Assembly: GCA_963854835.1 (NCBI GenBank)
Contig: OY978525.1
Location: 30,403,253-30,467,252 of the forward strand
Direction: 5' to 3'
Origin: Megamerina dolium
Taxonomy: Eukaryota; Arthropoda; Insecta; Diptera; Megamerinidae
DNA length: 64,000 bases
The notes under the pieces are model-generated. The model made no database searches and was not told where the DNA came from. It saw only the letters and a list, made by a program, of their open reading frames with translations. Shown here piece after piece: positions 1 through 12,487 of the stretch (its first letter is position 1; each line of letters opens with the position of its first letter). The position numbers and the translations under genes were made by a program.

Positions 1-2939
1 CCAGAACGGAAGTTCACAACGGAATACTGTCTTCTTTGAAATGACTTCAGTGTCAAATACAGCGTTTATATTCCGATCTGTTTTCGCCGCTTTGGTTCCT
101 CGGTAGAATAACGTGGATAACGTGGACAGAATTCTCTTCTAAAACAACTCAGTCAAATGAAAACTTTTGATCTTTTCGAACTGTTCGCACATTCTGAAGT
201 CATGTTCTCTGAAAGTCTCTATATACTACCCTTGTTTGTGATAAACACCTTATTCTCATTTGTATTGCCGGACAATAAGAGAATCTGCTATTTTTGCGCT
301 TTTCCAGTCTTCTCTTTCTCTCTCTATCTTTCTCTCGTTAAAACTAAAATTATGTCCCACTGTGTAATTGTTTATATGCTTCTCATTCAAACTGATTTGT
401 TTTCAAATAAAAGACCCATTGCGCCAATTGATGCAGCATTTTATTGCAAAAATCAATTCGTTATTGCTTCTCAGATTAACCCTAACCGATCAACTAGTGT
501 TAGACGTTGATATGGGCCAATCAATTGTTTTTTCTGCCATCTGATTTTCATCTCCGAGAATATATTAACAAACCAAATTGCGCACGTGATTGTTGAGAAA
601 CCGATGCATCCGTAGATGCCTATTTTGCAGTGGGGCCATAGACCCATGATATAGATATAGACCTATGTTTACCGGTTTTATGTGATCTGAAATTGAAGAC
701 ATGTACTTGCGCGTTCTTCGATTTCAGCAAGATGTCATTCCATGTCCTAAATACCATCAAACAATCATTCTTCGGTGTTCCACCATCCACAGATTTCTAA
801 CCTCTAAAAGTCTACAAAAAGTTGTCGAAAATGTTGTTTTTGGTGTTAGAAAGAAAGCATTTTTTTCGGCTAGTTTTGCAGAGCTCTTCAGGTTAGAAAA
901 AATCTTAAGGGTGATGGCGAAAATAGAACCACGAATTCAGGTTCATCGGTTACTACTGTCGGGCTTCCCCTTCACATTCCTCAATACAATTTGAATTATC
1001 CGCTCCGCATTCACTTCTGCGATCTCTAAGGTACGATTCACATTGTGTTTGACCTATGTGATAGGCATTTAGATTTGTAAAATCTATAAAATTCTAACTA
1101 CATCTTTATACCTAAATTTCTATCAATTTTATATGTACTTCCAACTGAAAACCTTTCAAGACGAGCAACACTTAAAAGAAATAAATTCTTCAATAGAACA
1201 ATCAATTTGTAAACATCAATTTATTTTGCTAACTAAATCGTAAATTGGATATTTGATTCAAATTAGCAAAATACAAAAAAAAGGACAACATAATACGTAG
1301 GTATGTACATTAGACATGTCAGAAGAATGTATGATGAAATTTTTTGAATCTTATGAGCTAAACGATTTTCTAAAGTCAATACATAAAAAAATTGTTGGTA
1401 CAACAGGCTTTTCGTAGAATATATGCTTTATAAAGCTTTAAGCTGAAAAAATTGTCAATCACTTGACAGCAAATATTTGTCTTTCTGGAAAAAACAATGG
1501 AATCGCAGACTTCTTTAATCAATTTTTTACAATGACCTTTCAGAAAAACCTTTGGTCTATGGAAAAAAATACATATTCTCCAAATTTAAAGAGATCTAAT
1601 ATTTTTATATACAAAAAGATATTGATTCAATGATTTTCTATAATTAACTCTTCATACGAACTCATACGATATAAAAATGTAAATAAATAATTACATATGC
1701 ATGAGCACTCAACAGTCTATATAATTTCTTTTTTTTACAATTTTTTCTTAGCATACCCTTAGGCTATTACATGGTATTACATGGCATTACTATTAGAAAG
1801 ACAAAAAGGTAGAGAGAAATTGAATGAGTCAGAGACGCGGAAGTCCTATACTACGAGAAACATTTTGAAATCCAATTAAATAGTATTGAATAATGATGAA
1901 CGAAAAAAGAGCAAAGTAAATGGCAAGAAAATCGATAACTTTTGACCTTTCGTAAAAGCAATTTCTTTAATATGAAACCAGATTTCATAGTCGTATAAGC
2001 AATATTTGGCCATAAATAAAAATACTATAATAATAGCAATAGTTATTCAAAAAATGCAACGTGCAATAAGCAAACTCTTATAATCTAAATTCTTATAATT
2101 ATCTTTATAAAAACAAAAGAAAAAAATATTTGGTTTCCACATATTTCTTACATTTTGCAAAAGGAAAAATCTTTTCCAGAAATTTGATGGCAATCATAAA
2201 AAAAAGTAACGATAAAAAATATACGCAAGTAAATACAGTTATGTACACAATGAAATGAAAACCACATGGCAACCTTGAAAACGTTGTATCAACGAATAAG
2301 CGAACTGTGAGTAATTCACTGAATGGGTGAGTGGTGAGTAATGTCTAGAGCACGTTGACGTGTTGACTATAGTATTGTATATATATGGTACGTATTATAG
2401 TATATACAAAACATGCATATTTGTGTTAGTTTGTCATGCGGTCAATAAATATGGTCATTTGCTGTTTTTTTTTTCTTTCTTTTTTTTTGCCTTAGAATTG
2501 CCAAGGGTTCGCTTGCCTAATGATAGTGCTAATAATTACGCTGGCATTGATTTGTTGTGATGATGATTATTATTTAGCAATTTTTATTTTGATTTAAGTA
2601 TGTGTAAATTTATTTTCTTGTAACTTTTGACTTTTTACTTTTCTATTTCACTTCAAAACCCATTCACTCAATAATTTACTGATAGAAATAAAACGAGAGC
2701 ATAATTTTAAGCCAGGCAAAGGCAATGTATAACAAAGAGCTGCAGAGTAATCGAAGAAATCAACTTTAAGATTCTTTATTTCACTATTAAAATGCCTCAA
2801 TCAACTTAAACTTAATAAGCTTATTGTCGATTATGTATTCAACATTGTACTTTATAGTAGCAGAAAATAATCAACTGAAAATTTTAAAAAAACTTAACTT
2901 CAGAAATATCGAAGCTTTACACTATGGCAGCCTAATGAT
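1..2939. other. AT-rich DNA, no gene recognised
   Basis: I see no convincing gene here. The open frames at 157-510 and 701-994 have biased, low-complexity translations with no recognisable motif and no splice context. Short homopolymer runs occur (for example T-rich 2465-2487). The stretch may be intergenic or intronic DNA of a gene lying outside the window. Confidence 0.5.
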
Positions 2940-3585
2940 CGAAAAAATGTGTTTTTTTGTATGGAAGGAAGGTGTGGTTTTCATTTGATTTCGCCCATTT
3001 TCAAAGAAACTAACATATTGTCAAAAATAATCGTTTGTGACGCTCTTCAACCCTTTAACTTTATATATTCGTGCAAAAAACATCGTCCAAAAGATATTTT
3101 TGTATGCGAGATAGGCGTGATTTTCATCCGATTCAGCTCAACTTTAAATTCAATCACTTATAAGTAAATTTATTCGTATGTATCGAACTTTAAAACTACA
3201 TATACGGAAGCATACATTTGTATGAGAGATAGGCTTGGTTTTCATTCGATTTCACTCAGTTTCGACCTGAAGCTTTCGTTAGCAAATATAATAGTAGCCA
3301 CTGAATTTCAACTTAATACTTTCATATATTTTTGTGCGCAAAGTGCAAATACATATATACGGAAGCATATGTTTACAGGGGAGGTGAGTTTTGTTTTGAT
3401 CAAATTCAATCTTTTTTCAAATGTGTCATTTAATTGATCATCAAATACGCCGCCTTTTAGTTTGATAGCTTTATATTTTCAGGTGCAAAATGCAAAAACA
3501 TAGATTCCACAATAACTTTTGTATGGGATGTAGGCGTGGTTTGTATCTGATTACGCCCATGTTCAAATGTACTAATTCTGTAATA
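2940..3585 (+). repeat. Tandem array, family B (about 5 units)
   Basis: Degenerate head-to-tail units of roughly 120-150 bp. Each carries a core like 'gtatgggagataggcgtg' followed by 'ttttcatccgattt'. Cores lie near 2959, 3102, 3220, 3370 and 3521. Units are diverged, so the array is old. The same family occurs in the opposite orientation at about 39060-39800. The open frames across it (2949-3167, 3222-3437) are repeat translations, not genes. Confidence 0.6.
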
Positions 3586-3599
3586 AGATTAACTTTGTG

Positions 3600-4775
3600 C
3601 ATCAAATATTAGGCTCACTGCCAAAATACTGCAGAAACTACCAGATTTCCCCCTTCAATGGAAAGTATCTCAGATAATTCTTATACCAAAACCAGGAAAA
3701 CCTCTGGAACAAGTTACATCATATCGACCGATAAGTCGTCTACCTATTATTAGCAAAGTTTTTGAAAAGATACTGTTAGCCAAACTAAAGCCAATATTGT
3801 ACTTTCAGGAACTAATTCCTGAATATCATTTGGTTTCAGGAAAGATCACGCTACTATAGAACAAGTACATAGAGTACGACTATATAGAGTGACAAATACT
3901 GCAATGAATAACAGTCAATATTGCACGGCTGCGTTTCTTGATATAACACAGGCCTTCGATAAAGTTTGTCACGCTGGTCTACTTTAGAAGCCTAAGAAAA
4001 TGCTTCCAAACCCGTACTCCGAAATACTAAAATCATACCTGACTCGACGGAATTTTATGGTAAAATTTAACGATGAATTTTCGTAAATATATAAAATAAT
4101 CTCCAGTGTACCTCAAGGTAGCGTACTTGGCACTGTGCTTTACACTTTATTTACCGCTAACTTACCAACAACACCAACTACCACGATTGCAGCGTTTGCT
4201 GATGATATATTTATATTATCTAGCCATGATAATCCAAATATTGCGTCAACGCATCTTAAAACGGGCTTAAATGTAATACAAACGTGGGTAAATAAATGGA
4301 AATTAAAGTTGAACACACCGAAATCTATTCAGGTGACCTATACAACATGCAAAGAGAAATTAACAATGAAACAGTTAGTGAGACTTAACAATGAAAATCT
4401 ACCTCAAGAAGTTAGCGTCAAATACCTTGGTCTCCATCTGGACAGAAGACCCACATGGCAGAAAGGCATTTTTATAAAACGAAAACAGCTTGGCATAAAG
4501 CTAACAAAACTGCACTGGTTAATTGGCCGCAATTCTCAATTGTCTCTGGACAACAAATTATTACTATAAAAAGCAATTGTCAAGCCAATATGGACATATG
4601 GCGTCACGATTTATAAATTCCAACCGCACAAGAAGAAATAATTAAATACAACCGAAGTTATCTACAACGTTTGGAGGAGCATCCCTATACACTCGTCACT
4701 GAATTGAAGAGCAACATAAGAACAACACATAGGTTAAAAAGATTCGCATCATCCCTAATAATATTATATAATGAA
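3600..4775 (+). mobile_element. Jockey-like non-LTR retrotransposon fragment
   Basis: This is a decayed piece of a Jockey-clade reverse transcriptase. In reading order it contains the RT start (LIPKPGK then SYRPISRLPIISKVFEK, about 3680-3770), then after a frameshift FLDITQAFDKV (about 3936-3970), SSVPQGSVLG (about 4104-4135), and the catalytic box FADD inside the open stretch 4135-4569. Further on come KYLGLHLDRR and, after a deletion, SYLQRLEEHP. Stops, at least one frameshift and loss of about 70 residues near 4610 show that it is dead. The 5' half (endonuclease, gag) is absent. Exact boundaries and target duplication were not found. Confidence 0.8.
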
Positions 4776-5414
4776 ACACTATGTATTGTATTTTATTGTT
4801 ACTGAGTGAAGGCAATCATTTGTGCAAATTTTCAACTGGATCGTTATATAACTGCAAGTACAGAGTCTGTTAGACAGTCATGGCTACATCGACTCAGATC
4901 GTGATTCTTCTCTATAATATATTGTATGCTTATCTTCTTTCCTATCTCAACAGGTGCTGCAAGTGTAATCACAGCTACATAGCTTCTTCTGAAGCTCTAT
5001 TGTACAATTTTTCCCTCGAAACAATATCCCACTCCTTAGCGATAAAATATAATTATATTAATTGGTCCAAACGGTATGATTTTAGCTAATTTAATTGCAA
5101 ATTTTTTATCGGTAGAACACAGTTTTAATGGCTGCATCAAAAATTGTTTAATCTTGCGTCATAATTTCTTTAGAGCTTTACCACAAAGCTTTTTCAAAAC
5201 CTACCTAATAGTATACATTTTGTATCAAAATCATATTTAATTGTTTGCCAGTAAAATATATCTGTATTAGCCAATACCAAACGATGTAACTTTTACAGCC
5301 CCATTACAAAGCTCTTTCATATGCTTTTTCATGGTCGCAATTCAATTCAAAAAGCTATGGATTACTTATCGAAAAATGAACTCAATTAGAATATCATTAA
5401 TTTCTGCAGGAATA
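4776..5414. other. AT-rich spacer
   Basis: No gene recognised. The 69-codon open frame at 4880-5089 has no recognisable similarity. It lies between the Jockey fragment and the mariner left end. Confidence 0.45.
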
Positions 5415-5434
5415 CCAAGTGTAAAAGCTTAATT
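5415..5434 (+). repeat. Mariner copy 1 left terminal inverted repeat
   Basis: Matches the right end in 16 of the first 18 bases, allowing substitutions only. The preceding TA is at 5413-5414. Confidence 0.8.
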
Positions 5435-5575
5435 AGGGAGCATATTGAGCTATTATCGTCTGTGCATCCCATTTATTTTTGATGAGTTCAACATCTGTTT
5501 ACATCATAAACATCGTACATTCGTAAACATCATCAGTGATTTCATACAACAACATACATTTTTCCTCGTATAATC

Positions 5576-6624
5576 ATGTCTAGTTTCGTGCCAGAAAAAG
5601 AGCATATGCGGGAAGCTCTACATTTTTGCTTCAATTTGCAGAAATCTGCTGCTGAGTCGCATCGAATGCTTGTGAAGGCCTATGGTGGCAGTGGCCTATC
5701 GGAAACCACTGGCTTCGTCGGTTCAAAGAAGGCCACTTTGACTTGAGTGACAAGAAGCGTGAAAATAGACCCAGAAGAGTTGAGGACCATGATTTGCAGG
5801 CTCTTTCGGATGAGGGCGACACCCAATCGCAAAAAATGCTTGCCGAATAGTTAGGTGTTATTCAACAAGCCATTTCCATACGTTTACGAGCCAAGGGGAA
5901 GGTTCAAAAATTTGGAAAATGGGTACCCCTTGAATTGAACGATAGGCAGATGGAGCGACGCCAAAACACGTGCGAAATCTTGCATGCTAGACAAAAAAGA
6001 AAGTCGTTCTTGCATCTTGTGGTGACTTGCAACGAAAAGTGGATATACTTTGAGAATCCTTAACGAAAAAAATCGTGGGACGATCCCGGCCAACCAGCAA
6101 CTTCTTCTCCAAGACCAAATCGCTTCGGACGCAAGACGATGCTGTGCGTTTGGTGGGATCAGCAAGGTGTCATCTACTATGAGCTGTTGAAACCTGGTGA
6201 AACTGTCAATGCTCACCGCTACCACCAACAACTAGTGAAATTGCGCCGTGCTTTGGGTGAAAAAAGCCTGGTTATGAACAAAGACATGAGAAGCTGATTT
6301 TTCTCCACGACAACGCCCCATCGCACACGTCAAAGCTGGTCCAAAACTACTTGGACACACTCAATTGGGAGGTGCTCCCGCTTATTCATCAGACCTGGCC
6401 CTTCTGACTATCACCTGTTTTCGTCGATGGCTCACACGCTCGCCGAACAGCACTTCGATTCGTATGAAGACCTCGGAAATTGGCTTGACGAGTGGTTTGC
6501 GTCGAAAAATGAGGAATTCTTTTGGCATGGTATACATAAATACATACATATACATACATATATTCCCGAGAGATGGGAAAAATGTATAACTAGTAAGGGC
6601 AAATACTTTGAATACATTAATTTT
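5576..6624 (+). pseudogene. Mariner transposase pseudogene (copy 1)
   Basis: The degraded transposase frame of mariner copy 1 begins at ATG 5576, about 160 bp inside the left end, which is usual for mariner. Conserved pieces appear in all three frames: the N-terminal SAAESHRMLVKAYG, the DEKW-equivalent block (here altered to NEKWIY, losing the first catalytic aspartate), and the WWDQQGVIYYELL strand. The PPYSPDLAPSDYHLF box is damaged. The C-terminal HTLAEQHFDSYED runs through to GKYFE. No functional protein can be made. Confidence 0.85.
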
Positions 6625-6661
6625 TGGCTTTCTATGAAAAAATTTTACCGAAAAACAGCGG

Positions 6662-6681
6662 ATTTAAGCTTGTACACCTGG
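6662..6681 (-). repeat. Mariner copy 1 right terminal inverted repeat
   Basis: Read on the minus strand it begins CCAGGTGTACAAGCTTAA, mirroring the left end at 5415. A TA target duplication follows at 6682-6683. Confidence 0.8.
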
Positions 6682-6683
6682 TA

Positions 6684-7559
6684 TATTAAAGAGAAGAAAG
6701 GAAGTATAATTTAGATCCTCTGCGAGTAAATAAAATTGCTTAACTCATCTTAATCATAAACGAGTAAGACACAAAGTATGTAAATACACAATTTTGAGAA
6801 AGCAAATGCAAATAATATCATAAAAAATAAATGAGACAGTCAGTAAATATATAAAAATTATGTTAATGATTTTTATTTATAATAACACAAATGCGAGTAC
6901 AATTTAAATGAAATTTTTCAAATATGCCACAAACTATTTGAGACAAATTTTATATGCAAATTTGTACGCATTTGCTCACTTTGTATTGTGTGGCACCATT
7001 TGTTTTGAACGATTGCAATTGTAAAATCTTTACAACCCGGAAGGAAATGCTATGTCAAAGCATTGCCATGTCTAAGCTACCACAAAAACACGATAATGTT
7101 GCGTCTTGTGTATGTGTGTGTGTATATATCTTAGTGTGCGTGCTTTGTTTGGTGGACAGAGTGTCGTTTTGTTTATGTTTTATTTCTTTCATATGTATAG
7201 CATGACATTTGATATGAAAACTATGTACTAATGGTTCGGTTCATTTTACCGGACGCTATATATATTGAATATATTGTATGATCAAGTATATATAGTATGT
7301 ATATTTTTGCAACTGTCATAATTGTTGCTATTATTATTTACTGTTATTCGTATAGTAATAACAATAATTTTATATAAAATAGACGTACTTGTCAGACGTC
7401 GACGTTACATGTTGGTATGTAAATATAAATATCTCCATACTCACATTGTTTAGTTTTGCGAGCTTTGAGGGAATAATACACGCCATGGTGTTGCACGTGC
7501 CTATACAACTTTGATTTAAATTTATAGATTCAACTTGATTGTTGTTATATATTATACAT
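6684..7559. other. AT-rich spacer with TG microsatellite
   Basis: No gene recognised. A short TG-rich run lies near 7107-7125. The 83-codon open frame at 6954-7205 is built partly on that run. Confidence 0.45.
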
Positions 7560-9190
7560 TAAGGTGGAGCAAATTTTTGACTGCCTGGCCTAGGGAAAAA
7601 ATAAATTTTGGATCATCTCAAACATTTCTTCTCAAGGAAGAATAAAGAAAATCATGATTTTCTTCCGCCAGTTTTTAAATTTTTTTTTATAAAACCATCA
7701 TTTTTATAGTGGAAATATGGGGTAAGTATGTTAGGGAGAAAAATTTTGCTAATGTTGTATGAGAATCTCTTAAGGGGTAAAGCAAGGGCATAAGTGTGTA
7801 AGAAGGAACTTTTAAGAGAGAAAAATTATTCGAGATCAATCCCACATTTTATCGCTCTAGTTGTCATGCTTGCGCAGATATTGTCAATTTTCAATATTTT
7901 TCGATCATTTTGTATGTGACTCCACTTAAAGCGAGGAAATGTGGGCTAAGTATGTTTAGAAGAAATATTAAGAAGAAAAATTACAAGTCACTCATACAGT
8001 TTAACCCTTCAGGAACGATGTCTGGGCAGCAATGTGGATATTTGTAGATCTTTCAGGTGTTCTGAAAATAGACAAATAACCGCAGGAATCTAGAGTGGTG
8101 ACATGTATGATTGCTGACCCCCATTTACATCTTCTCTTCCTTTTTTCCCCCAAAAATATTGTCTCCCTACGAAAACTTCCATAAAAAAATTATCGAAAAT
8201 GCATATGACAATAAATAAACGAGTATCAACTCCAGAGCGGTGAAATATATGACTTGCCCCTATTAATTTTATCTTCTCAATATTTCCTCTGAACATATCT
8301 AGCCCCCAACTCCAACGCTAAATGGGGCTCCCATACAAAATTACCCAAAAAATATCTTAAAATCGACTAATAGCCAAAAGCCCGTACCTAACATCCATTA
8401 AGTTTTCCTCGTTAATATTTCCTAAGAACTTACTTACCTCTACCTCTTCACCCTTTATGAGGAATACCATACAAATAACTGAAAAATCATATGAAAATTG
8501 AAAAAAATAACGCCATAAGTGAACAGGCATAAACTCTAAAGTGATTTTTTTATTCTCAACATTTCCTCTGATTATAGCTGACCTCTATCCCCTTAAAGGG
8601 ATTGCCATACAAAATGACCGAAAAAATGGCTTGAAATGTATGACCGACGTCCATTAATTTGTCTTATTTTGCATTTTCCTCAAATATATCTACCCCCTAT
8701 CTTTACGACTTAAGGGGGCTCTCATACGAAATGATCGACAAAATCCATGAAAAGCGACAAATAACCAAATAACTGAGCAGTAATCGCGTACAAATAATTT
8801 GTCTTTTTCAACATTTTCTTCAGATATATTTACCCCTTTTTTTTACCCCTAATAGGATCTTCAATACAAAGTAACAGAAAAAACATCCAAAAATCAACAA
8901 AAGGTCTCATAACTGAGCACGAATCGCCTCTAAAGTAGTGGAATGTATTACTGCCCCTCAATAATTTTGTCTTCTCAATATTTCCTCCAAACATTTCGAT
9001 CTACTATCTTTACGGATTAAGGGGACTCCCATACAAAATAATCGAGAAAATATTTGAAAATCGACAAAGAGCCTCATAACTGAGCAGAAATCGCCTTGAG
9101 AATGATAAAATATTTGACTGACCCCAAAATGTCTACCCCTATCTCCACAATTTAAGGGGACTCCCATACAAAACGAAACAAAGCTAATTC
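7560..9190. repeat. Inverted tandem array, family A
   Basis: About eight degenerate units of roughly 116-166 bp point one way between about 8080 and 9190. Their 'ctcccatacaaaa'-type cores lie near 8176, 8330, 8468, 8606, 8722, 8862, 9028 and 9162, followed by 'atcgacaaa' and 'actgagcag' motifs. Two or three further units at about 7600-8045 are the reverse complement of these, with cores near 7756 and 7909. For example 'gaagaaatattaagaag' mirrors 'cttctcaatatttcctc'. The block is therefore an inverted repeat whose arms are themselves tandem repeats, as in fold-back elements of flies. No coding frame is credible. Confidence 0.65.
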
Positions 9191-10766
9191 TTACACGCTA
9201 TCTTCAAAATTGTCGCTTTTTAAAGGCAGTGAATAAAATCATATAACAATAATTAAAGCCTCTCTAAATCATTCCGAATTTTATATTTGTCTCTTCTTAT
9301 TATTGAGTGAATCGGTAAATGCATATGCCGTTTTCCTCTTATATGTTTCGTATAATAGCTATGATTAATTCTTAATAAATATATACTATGTGCAATAGTT
9401 AGTCTAAAATATGTTTACTTCTAGTACACATTGATTTAAAGCATTCCTTCTATCAGTCAATCATTCAATTTTAAAAATATACTTATTCCATTTCACGTGC
9501 CACACGTGCTATTGGCCATTCGAGTCAACGTTTTCCACTACACAATAGAATAATAGAACAATACACACGTAAACGCACAAACACTCACTGTTTCTCGCTA
9601 TAAAACACTTATAGTAATGTGCTCATAACATGCAATTGTACAATGATGATGTTGATGATGATGATGATGATGATGATGATGACGATGATAACGATCTTAC
9701 CAAATGTGGTGGGCGTACTAAAGGAGGACTATTCGTCTAGTGAGAAAAGTCGATTTTATAAAGTTTTCATACACATTCCTTTTGTGGTTATTGTAAATTT
9801 ATTTAGTGTGTGAATGGAATGGAGATTATATTCACCCTTATTGTTTGCAATTCTAAGAGACCATTTGTAACTGTGTACTATGTATGCCTTTAGAAAAGCA
9901 TTCAAGCAATTTGTTCTTACTACTTTGTATTGAAATGCATAGCTACACACTCATACCCATACCCATATACAAATAATTATATACTTATATGTATGAATAT
10001 CTATGAATACGTATGTGTATACAATCACACACGTGAAAATTATTGTCTCTTTAAAGTACTCGTATATCGGACATATGCATAAGTATTGTTGAGACGCCCG
10101 TGTGCTTCGATATGTACTATACATCGAATGAGAAAAGGACATGGGTGTGGTATTTTAATTCGCACGCGATTTTTATCCCTCATGTCATTATGAGATTTTT
10201 TATTATTGTTGTGCTTTTCAGTTTTTCCAAACACATACTTACACATACATATACGAGTATGAACTAATTACACAAAGACACCAGTGGAATCAAATGAAAG
10301 CACATATTTATTTATCTATTTTGGGTCAGCCAGTATAATCGAACCTATTGGAGTATGCTTCCCTTTATTTTATCGAATACACATTTTTATCAACACTTTC
10401 GTAATGTAAATGTAGCATAATAAATTCAATTTCGAGTTACGTAGAATCTTGAATCGGAGGTAAAACTGGAGAAAATCCTTTTAAAGCTTCAAATATATTT
10501 CATACTTTGGAATTTTCTTAGTCAAGCTGCACAAAAGCACTTAAAAATGACCCATAAAAGTGCCTATGAATTCAATGTAATATCCAATAAAGTCACATGA
10601 CTAAATAAAGCCAACCTTACTTGGGTCTTGAGACACTAAAGTGTAAACAAATGACGTTGTAGATTAATTGGTAAATCTAGATTTGCTGGCGTATAAACAG
10701 ATGGTTCTTAACCAGACACTAGTGATAAACGAGATGAGTTTGATCCAAGAAATATATAAATTCCTT
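9191..10766. other. AT-rich spacer with GAT microsatellite
   Basis: No gene recognised. A (GAT)n run lies at about 9642-9690. Short ACATAC-type simple repeats are common between 9950 and 10260. The open frames here are simple-sequence translations. Confidence 0.5.
9642..9690 (+). repeat. (GAT)n microsatellite
   Basis: A near-perfect trinucleotide run with a few interruptions (GTT, GAC). It creates a spurious poly-methionine open frame. Confidence 0.85.
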
Positions 10767-10779
10767 AGACTTAGCAAAT

Positions 10780-11513
10780 TTTTTTTTTTTTTTTTTAACA
10801 AGCTTTTTTATTGGATCTTTCTAAAAATTACTTAGAAACTAACAATATGTAATCAAATCTTACAAACTAATTAAAATTATGAGATATTCCCAACGTTCCA
10901 TCACAATTTGTTGAGTCACGAGGTATAGCAATTTCACAGCATATTCAGTGTGTCTTTTCTTTTTAATCGACGATGCCCCGTGCTCAGCAACAATTGCCTA
11001 GCAAGGGGATTCGGATGACTGTGTAATTTTTGAATGTAGCTTCTGCAAGACATTACAACTTCCTCAGAAATTGTGGGTACATTTAAATCTCGATGGATGT
11101 TAACGTTCCTCATATACCAAGGCGCGTTTACAATAATTCGCAGACACTTGGATTGTATTCGCTGCAATTTTTCGATATTTGAGGGAGATGCGGTGCCCCA
11201 AAACTGAATACCATAAGTCCAGATTGGCTTCAGGATTGCTTTATATAATAGCACTTTGTATTCGAGATTCAACTTTGATCTTTTGTGTATCAGCCACCAC
11301 TGATTAATTTTAAGCTTGATCTGAGTTTTCTTTGCCTCTATGTGATTTTTCCAGGTCAGCTTTCTGTCGAGGTGAATACCCAAGTACTTTGTTGAGGAAC
11401 ATTGTGGAACTGATTGCCATTAATTTTAAGTGGGGGACATGTATCTGGCCTTAGCGTGAAGGTTACATGTACGCTCTTTGATTCATTGACTTTTATACGC
11501 CATTTTGCTAGCC
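10780..11513 (-). mobile_element. 5'-truncated Jockey-like insertion with TSD
   Basis: A 734-bp minus-strand insertion flanked by a perfect 13-bp target duplication, 'agacttagcaaat', at 10767-10779 and 11514-11526. It has a poly(A) tail (the T run at about 10780-10797) and the C-terminal part of a reverse transcriptase. Motifs include YLGIHLDRKLTW, KAILKPIWTYGIQFWG and LQRIQSKCLRIIVNAPWY. The open stretch is 10934-11383. Just upstream (about 11385-11400) the frame shifts by one base, separating a preceding KWRIKVNESKSVHVTF segment. Truncation at the 5' end is normal for target-primed reverse transcription. Confidence 0.9.
10934..11383 (-). pseudogene. Jockey-type RT C-terminal remnant
   Basis: A 149-codon open remnant of the region after the polymerase palm, ending with a natural-looking stop before the 3' UTR and poly(A). 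It lacks the catalytic FADD box, so it cannot encode an active enzyme. It is similar in type to the plus-strand fragment at 3600-4775 (both carry a LHLDR/IHLDR-W block) but better preserved. Confidence 0.85.
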
Positions 11514-11526
11514 AGACTTAGCAAAT

Positions 11527-12487
11527 ACGGGTTTTTTTTTAATGTGGCTTGTTACTATAGTCATACAAAACTCAAAAAAATACAGAAGTGATGAAAGCAC
11601 CTTCTCTCCTAACTTTTCAACTATTCTTTTCTAACTTTTTTCAATTCCATATCAGAAATCTTGGCAAGTATCGATTAGAAGCTGAGAAATGTTTGTGAAT
11701 TTAATAAAAACCGCTGTGAGTTATGTGAACCCCCAAAATATCTCAAAATGGTTTGATTGAGGCCCTAAATAATAATCCAACTAGTACTATTGTACTATGA
11801 TGTTCATTCTCATAGCTTTTTTAGCCTATTTTTCACGATATAATATGCATACAAAACGTATGCATTCAACATTGTAAATGATTCTTATTGTTTGTTTGCA
11901 CACAGACTTTTACGTGCTTAAGCATTGTTGGGAAAACTTGCATATCTGTTATTGTTGCAGTTGCAGTTGTTATATTGTATTTGTTTTTGAATGCATTTTA
12001 ATCGGCCCTACGAGACTTTTGTAATCTTTATTGTCACTTGTTAATTTGTTTTGTGAAATTTCATGTTATATTTTGATTTGCATTTAAAGGACTTGTATAC
12101 ACAAATACCTATAGAAAAATAGCAGAAATAAGAAATAAATAATTGACGATATAGGCTCCGATCTGAAGCACCCATTCATAATTTTTTTTCATAGCAAATT
12201 GTAGTTGTCACACGGAATTGCAATTTCTTGCCGACACTTGAACACTTTTTCGGATCACTGAGATGATAAATACTTAATAAATGGTTGGCTAATATGACTT
12301 GGAAGAACTTTGACCGACCTCATATTCTGAGCGAATATATCTATTGTCGGCTCTTCTTGGTAGAAATCTACTTATATTAAACGATCTCAGATTTCTTGCG
12401 GATAGGTGGCTTGTGGTTCTGAATGTTATATCCCTCCTACCTACCTACCCAAATTTTCTAACCCTCGACCTACGGCATCCACTTTCT
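11527..12487. other. AT-rich spacer
   Basis: No gene or repeat recognised beyond scattered simple sequence. Confidence 0.45.

Larger units (their letters stand above)
5415..6681 (+). mobile_element. Mariner transposon, inactive (copy 1)
   Basis: A complete mariner-length element of 1267 bp. The left inverted repeat begins CCAAGTGTAAAAGCTTAA; the right one, read inward on the minus strand, begins CCAGGTGTACAAGCTTAA. TA dinucleotides flank both ends (5413-5414 and 6682-6683). A transposase reading frame starts at 5576 (SFVPEKEHMREAL) and runs through recognisable blocks such as KWIYFENP, KTMLCVWWDQQGV, YYELLKPGET and, near the end, ERWEKC and GKYFE. Several stops and frameshifts break it. A CATACATA-type microsatellite has grown in frame near 6532-6575. 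By family knowledge this is an IS630/Tc1-mariner DNA transposon moving by cut and paste. Confidence 0.9.

Noticed and set aside
470..500. Telomere-like 'taaccctaacc'
   Set aside because: Only about two units; flies lack this type of telomere, so it is chance.
157..510. 117-codon plus-strand frame
   Set aside because: No motif, splice context or codon signature; composition fits chance in AT-rich DNA.
7560..9190. CRISPR-like repeated units
   Set aside because: Units are long, diverged and inverted, with no constant short repeats and spacers, and the genome is that of an animal.
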